This document shows, one piece after another, positions 54,095 to 59,452 of a stretch of DNA of 59,452 nt (position 1 is its first letter; every line of letters starts with the position of its first letter). Origin of the DNA: Gammaproteobacteria bacterium (GTDB taxonomy: Bacteria; Pseudomonadota; Gammaproteobacteria; Chromatiales; Chromatiaceae); assembly GCA_011389885.1 (NCBI GenBank), contig JAABTK010000020.1:1-59452 (forward strand), written 5' to 3'. The notes beneath the pieces are model-generated. The model had not been told where the DNA came from, did not search any database, and saw nothing but the letters and a program-made list of their open reading frames with translations. The position numbers and the translations under genes were made by a program.

Positions 54095-55207
54095 TCAAGG
54101 GATCAGACGCCGCCGCAACCCGACGGGCAGCAGCCGCAGCAAGCCGTGGAACAGCACCACGCCGAAGAATAGCCCGTTACGGGGCAGGCGACGAACCCAA
54201 GGGAAGCGGGGCGCCACGGCCGGCTCACCGGCATGGCCGCGGGCGAGGGCCCGGGCCAGCCCGTGCAGAAACGCGGGGGAGCAGGGTTCGGGGGCGAGGC
54301 CGCGAACCCAGTCCTCGGGGATGTCCTCGCCCGCGCCGGCGATGCCCGCCAGCGCCCCCGCCATGGCCCCCACGGTGTCGGTATCGCCGCCGCAGTCCAG
54401 GGCCGTGGTTAGGGTGCGGGCATAGTTCCCGAAGTGCCGCATAAAGGCGTAAAGCGCCACCGGGACACTGTGGTAGGCGTAGCCCGAGACCGCCTTTTCC
54501 TGCCCCAGCGCGGCCGCGAAATCCGCCACCGTCGATTGCTCAGACAGGCCCCGCGCCAGCTTGGACAGGGTCAGCTGCCATTCCGCGTCCGTCGGATCAA
54601 TGGCGGCCAGGCCCCGGATTAGGATCGGAAACATCTCCGGGTGGCCGTTGTTGGCGGCGAAGGCCGCGCAGATGGCCATCGCGGTGGCCGCGGTTTGGGC
54701 CCGCCGGTCGGTATGGGTGATGCGCGCCCCGCGTTCGGAGAACACCCGCAGTCGGTGCAGATCCTTGGCGAAGGCCACGCCGATCACCGCGCTGCGCATG
54801 GCGGCCCCGTTGCCGGCCGAACCCACGCCGCTCGAGCGCGGCGGAAAACCCAGCCAGAGCTTAATGATGGCCCGCCCCGTGCCCAGGCCGATGCCCGCCG
54901 GCAGGCCGAGCAGCCACCAACGGAGCTTCCAGGCCAACAGGCGCTCGAAGCGGTCGGGATTGCCATCGGCCTCCAATAGCGCCAGCGCCAGCAACACGCT
55001 ATGCTCGGTGTCGTCGCTCAGCATGCCGCGACCGAACAACAACCGGTGCCGCCAGTGATCCCACCCCAGGCGGCGTATGGTCTCCCGCGGCAACCCCTCG
55101 GCCGGGAGGCCCAAGGCATCGCCCACCGCAGTGCCGAGCAAAAGGCCGCGGTAGCGCTGTTGCGGGGTGATTTCGGCGGCGGGATCCGGGCGGTTGGACG
55201 AGGTCAA
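54095..55207 (-). CDS. ADP-ribosylglycohydrolase-family protein
   Basis: 370 residues. Metal-binding motifs are [10 protein letters not shown] (~28-37), LSDDTEHS (~63-70) and [13 protein letters not shown] (~285). This fold removes ADP-ribose from arginine or other groups. DraG, which reactivates nitrogenase reductase, is a member, but the sequence also fits the general family, and there is no draT beside it. C-terminal 90 residues are unusually hydrophobic ([20 protein letters not shown]). Confidence 0.85.
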   Translation of the reverse strand: MTSSNRPDPAAEITPQQRYRGLLLGTAVGDALGLPAEGLPRETIRRLGWDHWRHRLLFGRGMLSDDTEHSVLLALALLEADGNPDRFERLLAWKLRWWLLGLPAGIGLGTGRAIIKLWLGFPPRSSGVGSAGNGAAMRSAVIGVAFAKDLHRLRVFSERGARITHTDRRAQTAATAMAICAAFAANNGHPEMFPILIRGLAAIDPTDAEWQLTLSKLARGLSEQSTVADFAAALGQEKAVSGYAYHSVPVALYAFMRHFGNYARTLTTALDCGGDTDTVGAMAGALAGIAGAGEDIPEDWVRGLAPEPCSPAFLHGLARALARGHAGEPAVAPRFPWVRRLPRNGLFFGVVLFHGLLRLLPVGLRRRLIP

Positions 55208-55358
55208 AAGGCGGGCTCCGAGAAAAATCCCAGATTACCGGGGCCGCCCCGGGGGCGCAACCGCAATGCGTCGTCGCGTCGTGCGGGCATGCGGAGGTTC
55301 CTGCCGCTGCGGCTGGGTGATAGAATCTGTCGGTTATCTCAAGACGATAGGGTGTTCT

Positions 55359-56108
55359 ATGGCAGGTCATAGCAAATGGGCCAATATCAAGCACAAGAAG
55401 GCGGCCAACGACAAGAAACGCGGAAAGATTTGGACCAAACTGCTGCGTGAGGTCACGGTGGCGGCCAAAGAAGGCGGCGGCGACATCGACACCAACCCGC
55501 GGCTGCGGCTAGCGGTGGACAAGGCCAATGGCGCCAATGTGCCCAAGGATACGGTGGACCGGGCGGTCAAACGGGGCTCCGGCGACGGCGATATGGACGC
55601 CTATGAAGAAATCCGCTACGAGGGCTATGGCCCCGGCGGGGCCGCGGTGATGGTGGATTGCATGACGGACAACCGCAACCGCACCGCCTCCGAGGTGCGC
55701 CACGCCTTCTCCAAGCACGGCGGCAACCTCGGCACCGATGGCTCGGTGGCCTATCTGTTCACCAAGCAGGGCATCATCAGCTACGAATCCGGGGCCGATG
55801 AAGAGGCCGTCATGGAGGCCGCACTGGAGGCGGGGGCCGAAGACGTGGTGACCCACGACGACGGCTCCATCGACGTCCTCACCGCGCCCGAGGACTATTC
55901 CGCCGTGCATCAGCAGATGCTCGACGCCGACCACCGGCCGGCCAACGCCGAGGTGACCTACAACGCCTCCACCCAGGCCGAGCTGGATCGGGACACCGCC
56001 GAGAAATTCATCAAGATGCTGGACGTGCTGGAAGACCTCGACGACGTCCAAGAGGTCTACCACAACGCCGACATCTCGGACGAAATCATGGATTCCCTGG
56101 ACTACTGA
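55359..56108 (+). CDS. yebC: YebC/PmpR-family transcriptional regulatory protein
   Basis: 249 residues from the ATG at 55359 ([23 protein letters not shown]). A longer upstream frame is rejected. The family regulates transcription or acts on ribosomes and precedes ruvC in many proteobacteria, as here (11 bases apart). Length and conserved [26 protein letters not shown] fit. Confidence 0.95.
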   Translation: MAGHSKWANIKHKKAANDKKRGKIWTKLLREVTVAAKEGGGDIDTNPRLRLAVDKANGANVPKDTVDRAVKRGSGDGDMDAYEEIRYEGYGPGGAAVMVDCMTDNRNRTASEVRHAFSKHGGNLGTDGSVAYLFTKQGIISYESGADEEAVMEAALEAGAEDVVTHDDGSIDVLTAPEDYSAVHQQMLDADHRPANAEVTYNASTQAELDRDTAEKFIKMLDVLEDLDDVQEVYHNADISDEIMDSLDY

Positions 56109-56119
56109 GACCCGCCGGC

Positions 56120-56617
56120 GTGCCGCGCATCCTCGGCATCGACCCCGGCTCGCGCATCACCGGCTGGGGCCTGATCGACAGCGACGGCCGCCACAGCCGA
56201 CACATCGCCAGCGGTTGCATTCGCACCGCGGGCGAGGACCTGCCGGCGCGTCTGGGCGAGATCTACCGCGGCGTACACCGGGTGGTGCTGGAGTACGCAC
56301 CGGCCGAGATGGCGGTGGAACAGGTGTTCGTGGCCAAGAACGCAGCCTCCGCGTTAAAGCTCGGCCAGGCCCGCGGCGCCGCCATTTGCGCCGGCGTGGC
56401 CGAGGGCCTGCCGGTGGCCGAATACACCCCGCGCATGATCAAGCAGTCCGTAGTGGGGACCGGCGCGGCCGAAAAGGAACAAGTAGAACATATGGTGAGA
56501 CTGCTATTGAATCTGCGCACGCCCCTGAGCGCCGACGAGGCCGACGCCCTGGCCGTGGCCCTGAGCCATGCGCACTCGCGCGAACTGCGCGCTCGCCTCG
56601 CCGGGACCCGGCGATGA
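56120..56617 (+). CDS. ruvC: Holliday junction endonuclease RuvC
   Basis: 165 residues from a GTG. The catalytic acidic residues are in GIDPGSR, AVEQVFVAKN and ADEADALAVALSHAH. Cuts Holliday junctions held by RuvAB. The stop overlaps the ruvA start as ATGA. Confidence 0.96.
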   Translation: MPRILGIDPGSRITGWGLIDSDGRHSRHIASGCIRTAGEDLPARLGEIYRGVHRVVLEYAPAEMAVEQVFVAKNAASALKLGQARGAAICAGVAEGLPVAEYTPRMIKQSVVGTGAAEKEQVEHMVRLLLNLRTPLSADEADALAVALSHAHSRELRARLAGTRR

Positions 56618-57222
56618 TCGGCCGGCTGCGCGGCGAACTAATCCAGCGCCGCCCGCCCTTCCTGCTGCTCGACGTGGGCGGCGTGGGCTACGAGCTGGAG
56701 GCCCCGCTGTCGGTGTTCTACGACCTGCCCGCGGAGGGGCAAACCGTCACCCTGTTCACGCATCTTTTGGTGCGCGAAGACGCCCAAATCCTCTACGCCT
56801 TCTCCGACGAATCCCAACGCAGCCTGTTCCGCGCCCTGCTCAAGGTCAGCGGCGTGGGCGCCAAGATGGCCCTGGCCATCCTCTCCGGTATGAGCGCCGC
56901 GGAATTCGCCCAAGCGGTGCAGCATGAAGACTCATCCATGCTGGTGCGCCTGCCCGGCATCGGCAAAAAGACCGCCCAGCGCCTGATCGTGGAAATGCAG
57001 GGCCGGCTCGAAGGCCTGGAGGCCGGCCCCGGCCCCGCCCTGCCCAGCCCGCGCCCCCCAGGCGCCCCGGCCCCGCCCCCCAGCCCCCTGAACGAAGCCG
57101 TCGAGGCCCTCACCGCCCTCGGCTACAAACCCGCCGAGGCCGCCCGCCTGGTGCGCGGCGTAGAAGGCGAGGGGGCCACCAGCGAAGAACTCATCCGCGC
57201 GGCGTTGAAGCGGGCCTTGTGA
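56614..57222 (+). CDS. ruvA: Holliday junction DNA-binding protein RuvA
   Basis: 202 residues from the ATG at 56614 (MIGRLRGELIQRRPPFLLLD). Includes the helix-hairpin-helix LLKVSGVGAKMALAILSGMS and LVRLPGIGKKTAQRLIVEM, a proline-rich linker and the C-terminal domain (EAVEALTALGYKPAEAARLV) that contacts RuvB. An in-frame upstream extension within ruvC is rejected. Confidence 0.96.
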   Translation: MIGRLRGELIQRRPPFLLLDVGGVGYELEAPLSVFYDLPAEGQTVTLFTHLLVREDAQILYAFSDESQRSLFRALLKVSGVGAKMALAILSGMSAAEFAQAVQHEDSSMLVRLPGIGKKTAQRLIVEMQGRLEGLEAGPGPALPSPRPPGAPAPPPSPLNEAVEALTALGYKPAEAARLVRGVEGEGATSEELIRAALKRAL

Positions 57223-57551
57223 AGGGTTGGGGGCTCGGCTTTTGGAAACGCAGAGGACGCGGAGGACCGCTCGGCGTTCGACATGGAGGCAAACCGAATG
57301 AACCCGGAGTGCGGTCCTCATCTAAAGCGCATCCGTCAGACCTTGGAGAAGGTGGATGCGCTGGCGCTTATCGACTCTACACGGTTTCGTGTTCCCGAGG
57401 TGGTGCAACGCCATGATCGTCAGCCGGTTTGTCGGGCTGCCCGGACTCGCACCGGCTAAAGCCTCAACCTCCAAATGGCGGAAAGATTGATGTGAAGCTC
57501 CACTGGCTTAAGCCTCCGCGTCCCCTGCGTTCCTAACCGACGAGCCATCCA
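57223..57551. repeat. inverted-repeat element between ruvA and ruvB
   Basis: 57244-57266 (GGAAACGCAGAGGACGCGG AGGA) pairs with 57513-57533 (CCTCCGCGTCCCCTGCGTTCC). The element separates two genes that are normally contiguous. It contains the small reading frame at 57298-57459. Confidence 0.7.
57298..57459 (+). CDS. possible 53-residue small protein
   Basis: ATG with GGAGG at 57283-57287 (eight-base spacing approximately). It encodes MNPECGPHLKRIRQTLEKV and continues DALALIDSTRFRVPEVV, QRHDRQPVCRAARTRTG. It has two cysteines and a basic tail. It lies wholly within the inverted-repeat element between ruvA and ruvB. Real or repeat-borne is not decided by sequence alone. Confidence 0.35.
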   Translation: MNPECGPHLKRIRQTLEKVDALALIDSTRFRVPEVVQRHDRQPVCRAARTRTG

Positions 57552-58613
57552 ATGAATCCCCTGACCCCCCATAACCCCGTCATCGATCCCAACGCCTCCA
57601 ATGAAGAAGTCGTGATAGACCGCGCCATCCGGCCAGCCCGGCTCAAGGATTATGTCGGCCAGCCGGTGGTGCGGGAACAGATGGAGGTGTTCATTCCGGC
57701 GGCGCGTAACCGCTCCGAAGCCCTGGATCATGTCCTGATCTTCGGGCCGCCGGGGCTCGGAAAGACCACCCTGGCGCATATCGTCGCCAACGAAATGGGG
57801 GTGCAGATGCGCCAGACCTCGGGCCCGGTGTTGGAAAAGCCCGGAGACCTGGCGGCGCTGTTGACCAATCTGGAGCCCCATGATGTCCTCTTTGTGGACG
57901 AAATCCATCGCCTGAGCCCGGTGGTCGAAGAGGTGTTGTATCCGGCCATGGAGGACTATCAGCTCGACATCATGATCGGCGAAGGCCCGGCGGCGCGCTC
58001 CATCAAACTAGACCTGCCGCCCTTCACGCTAGTGGGGGCCACCACCCGGGCCGGGCTCCTGACCTCGCCGTTGCGTGACCGCTTTGGCATCGTGCAACGC
58101 CTGGAATTCTATTCCACTGCGGACCTTGCCCACATCGTCAACCGCTCGGCGGCGATCCTGAAGATCCCTATCGAAAGCGACGGCGCAGCGGAGATCGCCA
58201 AGCGCTCCCGCGGCACCCCGCGCATCGCCAACCGCTTATTGCGGCGGGTGCGGGATTACGCGCAAATCAAGGCCGACGGGCGCATCTCCGCCACGGTGGC
58301 CGATCGGGCGCTCGATATGCTGCAAGTAGACGCCAACGGCTTCGATCAAATGGACCGCAAGCTGCTGGAGGCGGTGATCCGCAAATTCGACGGCGGCCCG
58401 GTGGGCGTGGATAGCCTGGCCGCGGCGATCGGCGAAGAGCGCGGCACCATCGAGGACGTCGTGGAACCCTACCTGATTCAGCAAGGCTTCCTCATGCGCA
58501 CCCCGCGCGGGCGCATGGCCACCCGCAGCGCCTACGCCCACTTCGGCCTCACACCGCCCACCCACTTCAGCGCTCAGGCGGCGCCGGACCTATTCGGCGA
58601 TGATCGCCAATAG
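57552..58613 (+). CDS. ruvB: Holliday junction branch migration helicase RuvB
   Basis: 353 residues with Walker [10 protein letters not shown] (~65), Walker B VDEIHRL and sensor GATTRAGLL. RuvB drives branch migration with RuvA. The C-terminal winged helix ([23 protein letters not shown]) is complete. It is cut off from ruvA by the 330-base repeat element, unlike the usual tight ruvAB layout. Confidence 0.97.
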   Translation: MNPLTPHNPVIDPNASNEEVVIDRAIRPARLKDYVGQPVVREQMEVFIPAARNRSEALDHVLIFGPPGLGKTTLAHIVANEMGVQMRQTSGPVLEKPGDLAALLTNLEPHDVLFVDEIHRLSPVVEEVLYPAMEDYQLDIMIGEGPAARSIKLDLPPFTLVGATTRAGLLTSPLRDRFGIVQRLEFYSTADLAHIVNRSAAILKIPIESDGAAEIAKRSRGTPRIANRLLRRVRDYAQIKADGRISATVADRALDMLQVDANGFDQMDRKLLEAVIRKFDGGPVGVDSLAAAIGEERGTIEDVVEPYLIQQGFLMRTPRGRMATRSAYAHFGLTPPTHFSAQAAPDLFGDDRQ

Positions 58614-59226
58614 AAAGAAACGTCCGGAACAATAATTTGGACTCGTTCCCAAGTGGTCTCGTTCCCAAGTTCTACTTGGGAACGCGGTTCAGCAAGCTCC
58701 GCTTGCCGAGAAGCCCGGCAGCCACAACCACAAAACCCGCAACCAGCCCCGACCTCACCCCGGCGCCGCCGGCAGATAAAGCCGCCGGGCCATGCCGACC
58801 CCATGCGCAGGATAAACAATAAACAAAATAAACAAAATAAACACCCAAGTTTAAAAAACCGGAAACAAGGACACCCAAAAATGAAAAAAAGTAAACAAGG
58901 ACACCCAAAAAAAAACAAGGAAAAAAAACAAGAAAAAAAAAGGACACCCAAGTTTTATTTTTCCGGAGGGGAAAAAAGCGGGAAAAAAGGGAAACAAGGA
59001 CACCCAAGTTTTATTTTTCCGGATTGTGGGCAACGGGAGCTGATCCGCCTAAATTCGCTCAGGTTTCACTTCTTTGGATGTGGCCGGGCTGGGGGCCCAA
59101 GGGGGAGCAGACGGTCTTTGGCTACGCCTATGCCACGCTGGGGTATGGGCGACACGGCGGCGGCAGCGTCACCAGTCGGTCCGGGAGTCACCGGTGTTCC
59201 AACCCAGCCCTCCCAGCGGCTCACGA
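58614..59226. repeat. repeat and A-rich low-complexity tract after ruvB
   Basis: 58660-58684 has the hairpin CGTTCCCAAGT-TCT-ACTTGGGAACG. From 58810 to about 59030 the DNA is A-rich on the + strand, with ACACCCAA five times (three as AACAAGGACACCCAA) and GGACACCCAAGTTTTATTTT TCCGGA twice (58942-58967, 58998-59023). Lysine-rich reading frames here are composition artefacts. Nothing else was seen. Confidence 0.7.
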
Positions 59227-59452
59227 CTATGCCAGCGAAACCGTCGCCGGCCGACTGTAGAGCCTTCGGGCCTCGCCGATGCCGCGCAGGAATTTCCGGC
59301 CGAATCCGTCGGCGGCCTGCTTGATTCGGTCTGCCCGCCCCAGGGCCGTGAGTCGGCCGAATCGGCCTCGGCCCGCCGTTTGATTTAAGAAGCCCTCGGG
59401 GTCCAGGCCCAGGCGCTCCAGTATCGGCGGAATCTCCGAATCGATGGCCCCG
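59227..59452 (-). CDS. C-terminal part of a REP-associated tyrosine transposase-like protein, cut by the window end
   Basis: The minus-strand frame ends at 59227 with 74 visible residues: AIDSEIPPILERLGLDPEGF, LNQTAGRGRFGRLTALGRAD, RIKQAADGFGRKFLRGIGEA, RRLYSRPATVSLA. The pattern ILERLGLDP...FLRGIGEARRLY resembles the C-terminus of RAYT (Y1-transposase-like) proteins, though the catalytic HUH motif lies outside the window. RAYTs process REP hairpins with a GTAG/GGAG foot, which agrees with the repeats of this window. Confidence 0.55.
   Translation of the reverse strand, partial: GAIDSEIPPILERLGLDPEGFLNQTAGRGRFGRLTALGRADRIKQAADGFGRKFLRGIGEARRLYSRPATVSLA

Noticed and set aside
54095-55207. ADP-ribosylglycohydrolase as DraG of nitrogenase control
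   Set aside because: No draT or nif structural gene is adjacent, and the motifs are shared by the whole family; the link to nitrogen fixation cannot be supported.
58653-59324. Lysine-rich plus-strand frame after ruvB
   Set aside because: It follows an A-rich simple repeat and has no domain or ribosome binding site.

Overview
The window reads as chromosome of a GC-rich, diazotrophic gammaproteobacterium. A purple-sulfur or Chromatiales-like host is my best guess: it has Azotobacter-type nifLA with a divergent rnfABCDGEH operon, many c-type cytochromes and NrfD-type membrane electron transfer, a complete yebC-ruvCAB block and dense families of dispersed palindromic repeats. No rRNA, tRNA, CRISPR array or complete insertion sequence was recognised. 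The taxonomic guess rests on gene content only.

Layout. 1-8.7 kb: tandem repeats, a TAXI-type binding protein, a binding protein fused to an OmpA domain, an ABC transporter of the urea-carboxylase-associated type (binding protein, permease, ATPase) and a pentaheme cytochrome. 8.8-19 kb: an unknown gene, then a defence island read leftward: a relic SNF2 helicase split by a small inverted-repeat element, a (CCACTAT)10 array, a type III methyltransferase (Mod), an OLD-like AAA/TOPRIM ATPase and a type III restriction helicase-nuclease (Res). 19.5-25.5 kb: rnfH, rnfE, rnfG, rnfD, rnfC, rnfB and rnfA, read leftward. 25.5-29.4 kb: a divergent control region with two sigma-54 promoters and two NifA-type upstream sites, then nifL and nifA. 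29.8-40.2 kb: a thrombospondin-type-3 repeat protein, then a leftward operon of a PKD-repeat giant, a LysM/FecR/Ig protein, a receiver-histidine kinase and a response regulator. 41-46.2 kb: a periplasm-facing electron-transfer cluster (Tat protein, four-cluster ferredoxin, NrfD, tetraheme cytochrome, two monoheme cytochromes) behind a possible sigma-54 promoter. 46.7-48.8 kb: amidoligase, class I glutamine amidotransferase and a DedA-like membrane protein. 48.8-55.2 kb: a GreB-like factor without tip acidic residues, an acyl carrier protein, an alkaline-phosphatase-superfamily enzyme, an alpha/beta hydrolase, a degenerate P-loop protein, an HMA-fold protein without cysteines and an ADP-ribosylglycohydrolase. 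55.3-58.6 kb: yebC, ruvC, ruvA, ruvB. 58.6-59.45 kb: repeats, an A-rich tract and the tail of what looks like a REP-associated tyrosine transposase.

How parts fit. Rnf would supply low-potential electrons to nitrogenase, and NifL/NifA would switch nif genes on; the shared control region makes rnf and nifLA a probable nitrogen-fixation regulon, although the nitrogenase structural genes lie outside the window. The restriction island is the strongest candidate for an under-described system: a Mod-ATPase-Res operon with a simple-sequence repeat just upstream of mod, an AT-rich (probably swapped) specificity segment inside mod, and a broken helicase at its edge. The repeat palindromes that start with GGAG and the transposase tail fit a REP/RAYT family.
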